Assembly: GCA_000149265.1 (NCBI GenBank)
Contig: CH003412.1
Span: 3,973,452-4,037,451, forward strand
Length of the DNA stretch: 64,000 nt
Direction of reading: 5' to 3'
Source of the DNA: Ciona savignyi
Lineage: Eukaryota; Chordata; Ascidiacea; Phlebobranchia; Cionidae
Under the pieces are notes generated by a model. The model did not search any database, had not been told where the DNA came from, and saw only the letters and a list, made by a program, of their open reading frames with translations. A program made the position numbers and the translations under genes. Positions 38,459 to 49,298 of this stretch are shown piece by piece. Position 1 is the first letter of the stretch. The number at the start of each line of letters is the position of its first letter.

Positions 38459-39538
38459 ATTCTGTGTTAAATACACATTTCGTAGAGACAGTCTGGAGTT
38501 TTTTGTAAATAAAATAAGTGAACCAACATTTTTTTATTTTTAATTCCAATCGCTTTTGCTTTTGTTGCTTGTTGTATTGATGTGCTACATTAGTTTGTTG
38601 TTTTAAAACTCATCTCTGTAAACAACCTATTTCCTATATTATATATCGCTCTACTAATCTGTAACTGCCGCTTTATGCAGCTTGGCCATTTTGTAATTTT
38701 ACCCCGAAAAACTTTTTTTACTTGTACAGTGGTACTTTATACTGTGTGTCATTCATATATGTAGGTACAGTTTTCTTATGACCAAATCAATTAACAATAG
38801 TGCCTCTTTTCTCATGATTAAATGTGATTTAATAAGGATATTTTATAACGCCGTGCTGTAGCAAGTTTGTATCTAATTGTTTTTTTTATGAAATCGACAC
38901 CAGATTAAATAGTGCTAGTTAGTGATACATAACGGTGCTGTAATGGAAAGGTAATGTTTTGTATATCGTGTTTTTATGCTTTTTAATCGTGTAGCATTTG
39001 AATTTAAATACATCATAATGGGAAAAAAGAATGGTTACTTATTTGAATGCCCTTTTATTCAGGCGCGTGAAGCGGCTAAAACGCCGGAGATAATTCTGTA
39101 GTTTTCTCTAAATAAATACTACTATTTCGGAAACAAAATGTTTTTAGTTCATTCTTGGATTCTGCTTTACAATAATAAAAAAATAGAAAATATAAATTAG
39201 AGAATGTCAGACATCACTTGTTTTAAAGCTCATTTTTACTACGCTTTGGTGAATCGTGATTCAATCAAACTATTAACCGTTTTCTTCATATAGTTATTTT
39301 TTGTGTATATTAAGTTGTAGGCAATTAACGTGTGTGGTTTCCTGCTGACAGTTTGCTACGACCTATAACAGCGGTTTAAATGCTGATTTAGGGGCCCAAT
39401 TTGTTTCAAACGCAACTTTGAGCCCACAATTAAAGCTATTTGTACAAATAATCTTCATTCGTGGCTTATGCTTATTTGTTATATATTACCGCCTACCGCG
39501 TTTTGATTAAAAAGATTACCAACAGAATTTCTGTAGAC
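38459..39538. other. Alpha-catenin 3' UTR and intergenic DNA
   Basis: A poly(A) signal AATAAA at 38508-38513, with a further AATAAA near 39111. The remainder is AT-rich with no supported exon. Confidence 0.5.
38508..38513 (+). terminator. Poly(A) signal of alpha-catenin
   Basis: AATAAA 50 bp after the TAA stop. Confidence 0.6.
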
Positions 39539-39919
39539 CAGTGCTCCTCAAATGGTGCGCCGCGGCGCACTAGTGCTCCACAGAGTTTAGCTAGGTGCGC
39601 CGCACTTGCGTTTCGTAAATTTACGACAGAGTGTGCATAGATCATAAACTACTAAATGGACAGTGTCCAGTTCGTTCTTTTCCATTGTAACGTTAGTTCT
39701 ACATTAACTTTCGAAAAGCAAGAGTGCCCAAGAAACAGTATTTTCATTATGTGGAAAATTCGGTGATGGAATTATTTAATTAAACTTTCATTTTTCCATA
39801 TTTTTCCTAAATTGTTTGAGTATTTAGCATATTGTTTTGACTCCCCGTGCAAAGTGCGCCCGTTCGTTTCTTAATTTGACTCGGGTGTGCCACGAGGTAA
39901 AAAAGATCGATAACCACTG
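39539..39919. mobile_element. hAT-type non-autonomous element (MITE), 381 bp
   Basis: The left end CAGTGCTCCTCAAATGGTGC and the right end ..GATAACCACTG form a short imperfect terminal inverted repeat of the CAGTGNT..TC type. Sub-terminal 'GCGCCGCGGCGCAC' is typical of hAT ends. The flanks CTGTAGAC (39531-39538) and CTGCAGAC (39920-39927) are an 8-bp target duplication with one mismatch. There is no transposase, so it depends on a hAT source elsewhere. Confidence 0.75.
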
Positions 39920-39974
39920 CTGCAGACTACGGTGGCCCATAAGGGCAATCCTGAAATTTTATTTCAGTCTACAA

Positions 39975-40250
39975 AACTATTTCATAATCGACAAAAATAT
40001 TTTCAAATCGACAAAAATATTTTCAAAACGGCAAAAATATTTTCAAATCGGCAAAACTTTTTTGCCGATCGGCAAAACTATTTGGTAGCCAATCGGCAAA
40101 ACTATTTTGTCGATCGGCAAAACTTTTTTGTAGACAATCGGCAAAACTTTTTTGCCGATCGGCAAATTATTTTGACAATCGGCAAAACTTTTTTGTAGCC
40201 AATCGGCAAAACTTTTTTAGAAACGGCAAATCTTTTATTCACTTTCAACA
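39975..40250. repeat. Minisatellite in the left foldback arm
   Basis: Tandem 17-22-bp units alternating 'aatcggcaaaact' with 'attttg/tttttg' spacers. Many units contain the self-complementary GCCGATCGGC. Confidence 0.8.
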
Positions 40251-40894
40251 AAAGTATTTTCGAGTCGGAAAAGTAATTTTGATTAGGTTTTAAGCAAATG
40301 CCGTTAAATGTCTTCACAAGGTTTGTCAAAGGACACAAAACAACGGTCCTGCGCGCCATCAGTAAGCCAACCGTCCGGACAACTAGGCTTAGCTTTATGA
40401 TGCCGGGCAATTGTATTTCGATTTATTTAACAATTTAGTTTTTTGTAAAAATATTATCATACTAATAATGCACAGGCATCATAAAGCTAATATACTCAAC
40501 CGGCCAACTTCTACGAGGTCGAACATCGACGTAGCTTACATTGAAATCACTACGTCATTTGTTTACACTTGAGGATTAATATTATAAATGAGAATCGTAA
40601 CAATGCCATTGTTATCACGAGTTGCGCAATATCTCCTTCATGTAATATTTTTTTAAAGGAAGTTTTTTGAAGCAACTTATAGTAATATTTTCTGCAGTTA
40701 ATTTGAATTGTGCCATGTGTTTTAATACTTATTTCCATAATATATAGAAGTAAGTTTTACAAGTTAAATGTCTACTGTATAATATATTTTGAAATCCTTA
40801 AATTTTGGTAATAATATAACGTAAAAGTGGATTACAACTTTAAGCTGGAAGAACGTTTTGTTGCTGCTGGAATTGCGCGTTGTTTTGTAACTAG

Positions 40895-41510
40895 AAGTCC
40901 CGTTCTGCTATGTCTGGTATAGTAGGCGCTTTGTTGACTTCATTGAGAGGTGTTACAATGAAGGTAAGAACAATATTTTTTAATTTATTTCGATAAAATA
41001 GATACATGATCATTTGTTTGTTCATTTCTTGTTCTCTTCATTTTCTCTTTAATGTTCTACCCATCTTGTCTAAAAATAAACCTAAGTTAATGTTGCTGTA
41101 TAAATATACATTTTGCATCTATGTTGCCAACTCTAGTCCAAGTATAAATACACTTGCAACCTGGGATTGTAGCACAGGATCAGATATTCTGTTGGAAATG
41201 ATCTGTTTTGTTGCTGATATATATAATTCTGTTATATTTTACAGATGATTGTCCAGTGAGTTTTCACCAATTGGTCAAATTTTTAACTGGTTGTCAAAGC
41301 AGAACACCTCTGGGTTTGCCGTATCCTCTTTCTGTTCAGTACAAACATGGTTGTCCAATCTCTATTGGGGGAACTAAGTGTCAGTGTTTGCCGTCTGTAA
41401 GCACTTGTGCATTGAGTGTTACGCTTCCTGTACACATTAATTCTGATGACACCATGCTTTCTGCTTTTCTAACTGCTGTTACCTGTGGGATTGGGTTTGT
41501 GTTAAATTAA
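40895..41510 (+). pseudogene. HECT E3-ligase C-lobe fragment inside the foldback element
   Basis: Two exon-like pieces flank a GT-AG intron (40964-41244). The first, ending at 40963, reads 'YVWYSRRFVDFIERCYNE'. The second, 41245-41510, continues in phase 1. It shows the HECT C-lobe pattern: 'FHQLVKFLTGCQ' helix, 'LPSVSTCALSVTLP' with the Thr-Cys catalytic pair, and a final 'AFLTAVTCGIGFVLN' before the stop. HECT ligases form a ubiquitin thioester on that Cys. The N-lobe is not present, so it cannot be a full ligase. The retained intron means the fragment was taken up as genomic DNA, not via mRNA. It may instead be a remnant of an element-encoded accessory protein. Confidence 0.6.
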
Positions 41511-42059
41511 AAATAAAACCAATTCAGTAATCAGTTGTGTAGTTTGCCAATGTTTCAAAAATAAACCAGTTTGATTTTTGTTTATTGTGTTTTCGGCGTC
41601 AAACAATAGCAAAGCGAACACGTTTACTAGTCTTCAACTACCTGTCGTTGACAAAAATATATAAAGCATGTTCAACATAGTAAAAACTGTGGCGGTTCTG
41701 ATTGGCTGTAGGCTATCTCATTGTTTCATGCAGAACGACTATATCCTTTCTTTTTTGCTATTATCGCCTAATTCTCTCCCCATTTGATATTCGACCTCGT
41801 AGAAGTTGGACGGTTGAGTAGCTTAGCTTTATGATACATGTACATTATTAGTATGATAATAACTTTACAAAAAACAAACAATATTGTTAAATAAATTCGA
41901 AGCCTAGTCGCCTGCACGATTGGCTTAGTGATGCGGCGCGCAGGACCCTTAGCCGAAAGGTGGCCGATAGAAACTTGCCGCTGTAAGCAACAAGTCGGTT
42001 GTTTCCTTGGACAAACCTTGTAAAGATTTTAACGGCAGTTTCTTGAACCTAAGTCAAAA

Positions 42060-42465
42060 TTACTTTTTCCGGCTCAAAAATACATTTGTCGACTCGACAA
42101 TACTTTTGTCGACAGTGAATTAAAGATTTGCGGTTGCTAAAAAAGTTTTGCCGATTGACAAAATAGTTTTGCCGATTGGCTACAAAAAAGATTTGCGGAT
42201 CGGTAAAAGAGTTTTGCCGATTGGCTACAAAAAAGTTTTGCCGATTGTCAAAATAGTTTTGCCGATTGGCTACAAAAAAGTTTTGCCGATTGTCAAAAAT
42301 AGTTTTGCCGATTGGCTACAAAAAAGTTTTGCCGATTGTCAAAATAGTTTTGCCGATCGGCAAAAGAGTTTTGCCGATTTGAAAATATTTTTGCCGATTT
42401 GAAAATATTTTTGTCGATTTGAAAATATTTTTGTCGATTATGAAATAGTTTTGTAGACTGAAATA
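42060..42465. repeat. Minisatellite in the right foldback arm
   Basis: Inverted counterpart of the left-arm array, longer, with units of 'ttttgccgattggctacaaaaaag' and 'ttttgccgattgtcaaaatag'. About 20 units. Confidence 0.8.
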
Positions 42466-42503
42466 AAATTTCCGGATTGCCCTTATGGGCCACCGTAGCA
42501 GAC

Positions 42504-43484
42504 ATTGTGATGAAACCAGAGGCCGTTTTTGAATTACAAATAAACTTCCAGTTGTATTTTTCTAACGTCATAAATACGCACGTATAACTATCACGGTTCG
42601 TGTGTAGGTGGTAGGTGAGTATTGATTTAGGACCATTTACTAAATTAACAACTGAGTTTCAATACAGAATATATAAAACCAAGGTCATAACGTACACTTA
42701 AAAATTAGGCCCAAATTTGGTAAAACGCCATGAAGCCCAAGCCCAGTAAAAACTACAATAGTAGTTGTGTGTATTAAGCATTTATTTGGCAAATAGATTT
42801 TGACATGGTTGCTGAATAATACATTTCAACACTGATACTCCACGTTTAATGTCAGCGGTAATCGTGTGTGTTTAAGCTCTATTAAAACAGTAAGGATAGG
42901 GTAGGATATTTATGTTTATCCCCGTGATTGGGAAAACCTGGGGAGTTAACACACGGGAAATCGTCAGATCACCTTGTGCCCATCCACTGTCGGGTTACCA
43001 GAGCTATTGTAATGTGTTGTGTAAGATTTACACTGTCCGCTTATTAAACCAAGAGTTCTATTATTTTTTTTATTTAGCATTACTCTATAAAACGGGGATC
43101 TAACCTTGCTTGGTTAATGGAAACGATTTAAAAGTTGGCAATAAGTGACGTCTTTCTTTGCAGGTTGGCCTCAAACGATTTTTATAAAAAGGCGGATTTT
43201 TATTTTTTAAATCTTTATAACCAAACTCAGCATTCCAAAAGAAAAGGCGGTCAATACTTTAAGAATAACTATTGAAATCCTACATTTGTTCTTTAAAATC
43301 TTATAATCATGTAATGTTAAATGGAAGTAACAAACACTCGATTTATTTTTATTTTGTTTTATTTCCCAAACGATGTATCTTCTACCTGTAATAAATATAT
43401 CGCATGAATACGTATAAATATATATAAGTCCTGTTCTGCCATACCTAGCGTATAGTAGGTGCAGCGATACAGGTAACAGATTAT
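42504..43484. other. Intergenic region between the foldback element and the peptide gene
   Basis: Contains one SINE (42894-43040) and the presumed 3' UTR of the peptide gene, with a minus-strand AATAAA near 43341. Nothing else is supported. Confidence 0.45.
42894..43040 (-). mobile_element. 5'-truncated SINE
   Basis: Reversed tail 'ggatagggtaggatatttatg', then 'ccccgtgattgggaaaacc', 'ttaacacacggg' and 'gtcgggttaccagagctatt'. The tRNA-like head is absent. Confidence 0.75.
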
Positions 43485-44098
43485 TTACTCTGCCTCTGGT
43501 TGGGATGCATCGGGAAACATCTCGTCTGAAAATAACAATTTTATATCGATAAAGTAATTGTTCTGTTAAACTAAGAAGACACGGCATACAGGTTATTTAA
43601 CTGTTTACAAAGCAAAAGTTAAAAAGCCAAATTTTTGTCACCAAAAGGTGGCAAAAACTGTTGGTACTTACCGAATACTTCTTCTTGTTCGCCTTCACTT
43701 TTGTCTTCCATTATCCTAAAAATTATAAGTTAGTAGAAAGTGGAATTTCATCATTAATGTAATCGTTGGAATACACATAGGCCTACATATATCAAATGTT
43801 TGTATATAACAGCCAACCTATCAGGAACTAGAATCTTTGGGATTATCGCACACTTACAATCTGTTTTTTTTTTATAGTAGAATAGTGAGTGGCACACCTG
43901 ATTAACACCCATATACATCAGACAAGGGATTGCACGAACTATTTCAAACAATAATAATCGTACCCTATATTATACTTACTGTTCATCACCCAAACGGATA
44001 TGAATTGTCCTTCTTCTTCTTATCAACCACCAAGAATCACTTTGCTGAGTGAACTGAAGAATAAGTAGAGCGAGGAAAAATACCAACTTTTGATCCAT
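43485..44098 (-). CDS. Candidate antimicrobial peptide precursor, 67 aa
   Basis: Three small exons, 44098-43980, 43715-43672 and 43525-43485, with phases 2 and 1 and GT-AG borders, total exactly 68 codons including TAA. Residues 1 to about 20 are a strong signal peptide (MDQKLVFFLALLILQF). Residues 23-37 are a Trp- and Arg-rich cationic segment, WWLIRRRRTIHIRLG. The last 30 residues are strongly acidic (13 Asp/Glu). A signal peptide, then a cationic core, then an anionic propiece is the known build of tunicate antimicrobial peptide precursors such as clavanins, styelins and the Ciona MAM/PAP family. The acidic part is thought to neutralise the core until processing. The Gly after RL could donate a C-terminal amide. 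No sequence similarity to a known family is claimed. A TATA-like ATAAAAG lies about 50 bp upstream. Expression in hemocytes would be expected if the inference holds. Confidence 0.7.
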
Positions 44099-45557
44099 CT
44101 CTAGATTGTAGAATTGTGAAACTGTGACGGTTGACGGTTTTTGAAGCTTTTATCCACTATTACCATGCAGTATTACTTCCCAGTCTTGGAATTTTTTTCT
44201 CTGTATTGGAGTGTGTTGTTCATGCAGGAATCGTTATATTTTAATTTCTAAGGAGTACTATTTGCTCTATGATGGAAATAAGTAAGTAGTACCTTTTAAA
44301 TATTTAAATTTTAGTTTCAAGCGATAATGATTCTTACTAATACTTTTGATTTGGGAAGGTAGTTCTAAAGTGGGGCTATTAGTTAGGCTATGTCATATAT
44401 GCATAAAAAACACGCATTTAATTCATTTTACAAAATTCGAAGTGTCGTAAACAAGGTATTTCCTAATAAACAAAAAAGTGTTATCTAATTATCTTTAACC
44501 AATTTTCCGGATAATCTCCAGGAACCCAACTAAAATACAACTTAAACCAGTTTGCAGTATCTTTAATAGAAGGAAAAAATTGGCCAATTTAAAACTTTAT
44601 GGGGGTAAGTTATTATGTTTGAGATATACATAGGCAAATTCAGGGTATATAACCAAGGAAAACCCCAGTAAACTTATGTTAAGTCTCTGTCTGCAGAAAC
44701 AAATATTCTTCAACAAATATATGATAGAATAAGTTTGACATTTCTGCTTACAGAAACATAGGGTGTAAAGTAAATCTACACTAGGTTTTGAACAGGGTGA
44801 ACACGGGTTTGGATGAGAGATTTACACAGATATTCTACTGTCTACAGTATTTTAAAATAAAAGGCAAAATAATCATACGTAAAAGAGAAATCAGAGTAGG
44901 CCTATAAGTATTTTGATTATATCGCTTTTTACTTAGTGACCCCAAAATAACTCACCGTTACCCCTATTTTCCCATTGGCACTGTTACACCAGGTTACCCC
45001 ATTTATGAAGTAAACGCATAAGAAGCTTTCTCTATTTTATCGCGTATTTTTACCCGCTGTGGTATTGCGTGGTTGGTGCTGAAATATTCATCACACAGTT
45101 CAAAGAAGATAATCTGGCGACAAGATCCTAACAAAATATGGCCAGGTTTAGTGCGAAAGGTTTAGGATAGGATAGGATATTCATTGTTATGCCAGTGAAT
45201 GGGAAAACCAGGGGGGTTAACACACGGGCAATCGTCAGATCACCTCGCGCCCACCGTCGGATTACCAGACTATTGCAGTGTCTTGTGTATGATACAAACA
45301 TTTCTTCTATTAAGGGTTCAGGCAATGTCCGTTAAGTACCTTGCCCAAGGACACAACAGACTCGCTAGCGGCCAGTTTTGAATCTACAACCTTTCGGTTG
45401 AAAGGCGTCGAACTAAACCGCCAGACTAACCGGTCGGAGGTTTGTCACAAGTAGGAACTTTATTGAATACTAAACATCTGCTACTAATCAACATGCTATT
45501 CGTTAAAGGTGTGTTGATGGACTTTTTAGGTCTAGGTAAATTTACCGGATCGCCTTA
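44099..45557. other. Intergenic region with one SINE
   Basis: Apart from the SINE at 45164-45437 and the peptide gene promoter, no coding or repeat structure is recognised. Confidence 0.5.
45164..45437 (-). mobile_element. Near full-length SINE
   Basis: Reversed tail 'ggataggataggatattca', body 'gtgaatgggaaaaccagggg', 'ccaccgtcggattaccag' and 'cttgcccaaggacacaac', and reversed head 'ccgccagactaaccggtcgg'. Confidence 0.8.
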
Positions 45558-47270
45558 ATTATGGGTCCCATTTGGAAAAATGGGACACATATTGTTTTTG
45601 TCCGTTTTTTTTTTCTTTTTTTTTTTTTTTCGTCAAACGTTTGACAGGTATGATTTGTGGGCCCAACATCTACCAAAAGGGGTAATGGATTCACAACGAA
45701 ACTTGGTAATTTGTTAGACGACATGGTCTAGAAATGCACAGACTAAAATTTTGGGTGATAAATCCAGGGGAATTCCCCTGGCACGTTAAAAACCAAAACG
45801 GTATTTTTTTCTAAAAAATTAGCTCTTTTGCCCATAGCGCTTGAACGATAGCTCCAATTTAAATCAGATTTGACAAAATGAAAGTGCATTAGTAACTGAT
45901 TGAACACTTAAAAGAAATAAAAAAGTTACCTAGGAAAATACCCTTAAAAATAAGATTTTGTTGTCAAATCATGATTGTGACAGGCATGCCATGTCGCCCC
46001 GACATCTATCAGAAGGAATAATAACATTGCAATGAGACTTCATTATTTTTTTCACAACATGATCTAGATATGCAAAAACTAAAATTTTGGGAGATGAATC
46101 CAGGGAAATTCCCCTGGCACGTTAAAAACCAAAACGGTTTTTTTTTTCTAAAAAGTTAGCTCTTTTGCGCATAGCGTTTGAACGGTAGCTTCAATTTGAA
46201 TCAGATTTAATAAAATGTAAATGCATTAGTAGCTGATTTAACACCTTAAAGAAAAAAAATTACTTAGGGAAATACCCTAAAAAATAAGATTTTGTTGTCA
46301 AATCATGATTGTTACAGCAGGCATGCCATATCGCCCCGACATCTACCAGAAGTAATAGTAAAATCGCAATAAGACTTTGTCATTTTTTGACAACATGGTC
46401 TGGATATGCAGAAACCAAAATTTTGGGTTATAAATCCAGGGGAATTCCCCTCGCACGTTAAAAACCAAAACGGTATTTTTTCGTAAAAAATAAGCTTATT
46501 TGCGCATAGCGCTTGAACGGTAGCTCCAATTTGAATCAGATTTAATAAAATGTAAGTGCATTAGTAACTGTTTTAACACTTACAAGAATTAAAAAAAATA
46601 CTTACGGAAATATCCTTAAAAATAAGCTTTTGTTGTCAAATCATGATTGTTACAGGCATGCCATGTCGACCCGACATCTACAAGAATAAAACATGTATGC
46701 GCAATCAAACTTTTTTATTTGTAAGACAACATGGGCTATATATTCAGAAACTAAAATTTTGGGATAATAAATCCAGAGGAATTCCCCTGAGACGTTAAAA
46801 TCCAAAGTGGTATTTTTTCTAAAAAATAGCTTTTTTGCGCATATTGCTTGAACGGCAGCTCCAATTTGAATCAGATTTGGTAAAATGTTAGACCATTAAA
46901 CACTTTGTTCCAATTAAAAGAAAAAAACATTATGATTAGGGTACATTCCTTTAAAAACGAAGATGTGTTTCTGAATTATGATTGTAACAGGTATGCCATA
47001 TCGTACTGACATCTCCAACAAGGAGATCGACAAATCAGATTAAAACATTAAGAATTGTTATATAACATAACCCACATATGTAAAAACAGAAACTTACGTA
47101 TCAAACCCAGTAGAAACTTATCTACTAAACCCAGTAATTCCCTGAAACCACGAAAAACTAAATCGGGCTGTTTTGGGAATTTAGCTTCATTTCAATACAG
47201 CGCTTAAAAGGAAGCTTTAATTTAAAACATTTGTGGTGAAATGTTCGTAAATTTAAGACGTTTATTTTTT
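45558..47270. repeat. Tandem array with a period of about 336 bp, five units
   Basis: The landmark 'acaggcatgccatgtcgcc..gacatct' recurs at 45645, 45981, 46318, 46653 and 46988, giving spacings of 335-337 bp. Each unit continues through 'actaaaattttgggtgataaatcca', the palindromic ggggaattcccc, 'acgttaaaaaccaaaacgg', 'gcatagcgcttgaacggtagct' and 'ttgtcaaatcatgattgt'. The units diverge progressively toward the right. The first is preceded by 'cccatttggaaaaatgggac' and a long T-run. No coding capacity. A single further copy with the same 5' lead-in lies at 60717-61090. Confidence 0.85.
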
Positions 47271-47732
47271 TACCTTTACATGGAAAAGAAGTTTGGTTTA
47301 GTAACTATGGGACCCATGCGTTTATGCTTGCAGAAACAAACTACATACTTAGTGTAGGCTATAAAATACAAAATTATGGTTAGGGACCCTGTAGCATGAA
47401 TATAGGGCATACAACATGTGCTTTACAAATAGTGGTGGTTAAACACGTGGTTGACACTTTCTAGTTTGTAAAAATAAATACGCACTTAAAATACGTATAT
47501 TAATATATTAGGTCTACACCTTTAAATCAGTATACCGAATAAAGAAGATCTACATTTTGGTAAAACCTACTGATTTAGAACAAGTTGTGTGCCTGTGTGT
47601 TAACGAACAAATTTAATACTCTATATTCGGAAATTCCTATCAGTTAAAAACAACGCAATTTAATAAACGTCATGCATGAGTACACAAGGGTACGATCGGT
47701 AATTTAACATGTTTGTATTTTGCAGTAAATAA

Positions 47733-49298
47733 CACTGGTCAACAAAAACATAGTTTTTTTTTTAAACAAGAATAAGAACACTTATTTCTGGCTAACATCG
47801 AGGCGCTGATTCTAAATCTGGCATTAGTTTTCTACTAGCACATCAGGATTTTGAGATATGAGGGGTATGGTGTGTAAGAATGACTGTATTTTGTATCCCT
47901 TAAATGACCATATTTCTGCCATTAACATGGTTGCTGGAACTTCAAAATATTTCCGAATCTGTAGACCAACAAATATATCTTCTCTCAACTTAGCTAGGCT
48001 TGATTATAGCATGGGAAACTTTAACAGCGAAATTCCAAACCATTGGAATTCTGTTTTGCCATAGCTTTTACAAAGTTCTTTATTAATCCTAGCTTAATAT
48101 GCAATGGTGGCAATAAAACTTAAAAAATATGTGAACTATAGTTTAAAACAGCTCTTCAATATCATGGCAATAACAAAGAAATCCCTCAACCTTGAAGGCC
48201 GAAGATAAGTCCCAATTGCGCTTCCTGTAGTAACACTTACTTTGACATCTTTTTCAACCATATTTCGTTCTTTTAACTTTAATGCAACGAGCTGCGCTTT
48301 TTTCTTGGAAAGACATAGATCTCTAATAAAGGCATTTAAATGTTTTTGTGAAAATAAGATGGGATCTTCTGTGGTATCAGAATAGTTGGAAGAAATTAAT
48401 CCGCCAGAGTTGTGTAAATCAGTACTGCTATCAGTAGTATTAACTAAAGGTAGTGGAGGTACTGGTGGTGACATTGATTTATTATAATGAACAGGGGTCC
48501 TTACTGAATCCAAGTTGGAATATGTTATCTTGTCTTTCTGTTTAAAGGAAAACCCCCTTGTTTTAGTAAGAAAAAAGAGCAATATTGACAGTGATCGTCA
48601 GCATCACGCCAAATCATTGGGATAAAAAACGGTATAGAAGGAGACCATTTATATACTTAGTTGTGCAAGCCTAAGCTCCATATCTTGCATATTTTATGGG
48701 ATGCCCAGGTATTATCTTGGTTGCCTCATGGGTAACCAAAATATGCCGCATACATCTTTTTGATATCATAAGTGATTCTTTGCTGTTTTTGCTTGTAAAC
48801 TTTCCACAGACAAAAAAATCAATCTGTATGGTTTAAGCAGTTTCTGGGCATTATGGTAGGCAATATATTTAGAAATTACTTGTAAAAATACTATGTATAT
48901 TACTATTTTACAACTACAGAAATAACTAATTTATTTGAATACAACATATTACCATATAATGTTAATATAATTCCCTCAGTTCCGCCTGGTATGTTCCTAC
49001 ATTTTTCACTCTCTACACTAACTGTACTCTACTCTACACTTAAATAAACTTGCAAAAATATCCTTTCATCCCTTCCTTGTTATTTAGAGCTTGCACTTGG
49101 GTTGTTTTTTCATTTAAGAATGTATGTTGTATTGTATTTGGACTGTAAAACAAAAATTGATTTAAAATTGCATAAACCAAAATATCTCAAAAACCTGATG
49201 TGCTAGAGAAAAAGTAAAATCATTTTTGGAATCTGCATTAAAAATGCTTTAAGATACGATAATTAGAAATTTTTGTTTAAATTTGCTGTTGACCAGTG
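47733..49298. mobile_element. 1.57-kb DNA element with short inverted repeats
   Basis: It starts CACTGGTCAACA (47733) and ends with the exact reverse complement TGTTGACCAGTG form at 49298 (read 'gctgttgaccagtg'). TAA lies immediately outside on both sides (47730-47732 and 49299-49301), a likely 3-bp target duplication. The interior carries minus-strand remnants of a repeat-associated protein gene but no recognisable transposase. The superfamily is not assigned. Confidence 0.6.
47930..48582 (-). pseudogene. Decayed repeat-associated gene
   Basis: The minus strand reads 'LNAFIRDLCLSKKKAQLVA' and 'LKERNMVEKDVKVS'. After a frame change near 48240 it reads 'YYRKRNWDLSSAFKVEG' and 'CYCHDIEELF', and further down (about 47993-47935) 'KLREDIFVGLQIRKYFEV'. 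From memory these follow, in order, the 'RDL.LSK..AELL.SRLKE', 'YR.R', 'G..YC.DI..L' and 'KLKEGIFVGPQIR' blocks of a protein family found in many copies in invertebrate genomes. Function is unknown. Frameshifts and stops show that this copy is dead. Confidence 0.55.

Larger units (their letters stand above)
39928..42497. mobile_element. Foldback-type DNA element with minisatellite arms
   Basis: A 2,570-bp element. The outer sequence TACGGTGGCCCATAAGGGC at 39928 is found inverted at the right end (42497). Both sides carry the direct repeat GCAGAC (39922-39927 and 42498-42503). The inverted arms are about 600 bp (39928-40524) and 710 bp (41786-42497) and diverged by a few indels. Each arm contains a minisatellite of TCGGCAAAACTNTTTTG-type units. 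Long inverted arms made of tandem repeats are the hallmark of foldback elements such as Drosophila FB and sea urchin TU. The 1.26-kb core contains no recognisable transposase but holds a HECT-domain gene fragment, so the copy looks non-autonomous. The superfamily is uncertain; a 6-bp duplication fits few known groups. Confidence 0.8.

Noticed and set aside
39837-40198. Two overlapping plus-strand frames with a repeated NRQNxF pattern
   Set aside because: Translation of the minisatellite in the left foldback arm; the mirror frame appears in the right arm.
39975-40250. CRISPR-like array of short repeats
   Set aside because: Repeats are directly adjacent, variable in length and mirrored in an inverted arm of a eukaryotic element; no unique spacers or cas genes.
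42148-42571. Frames rich in 'LPIGYKKVLPI' repeats on both strands
   Set aside because: Translation of the right-arm minisatellite, not a repeat protein.
47858-48064. 68-codon plus-strand frame
   Set aside because: The opposite strand carries 'KLREDIFVGLQIRKYFEV', a recognisable block of the decayed minus-strand gene, so this is its shadow.
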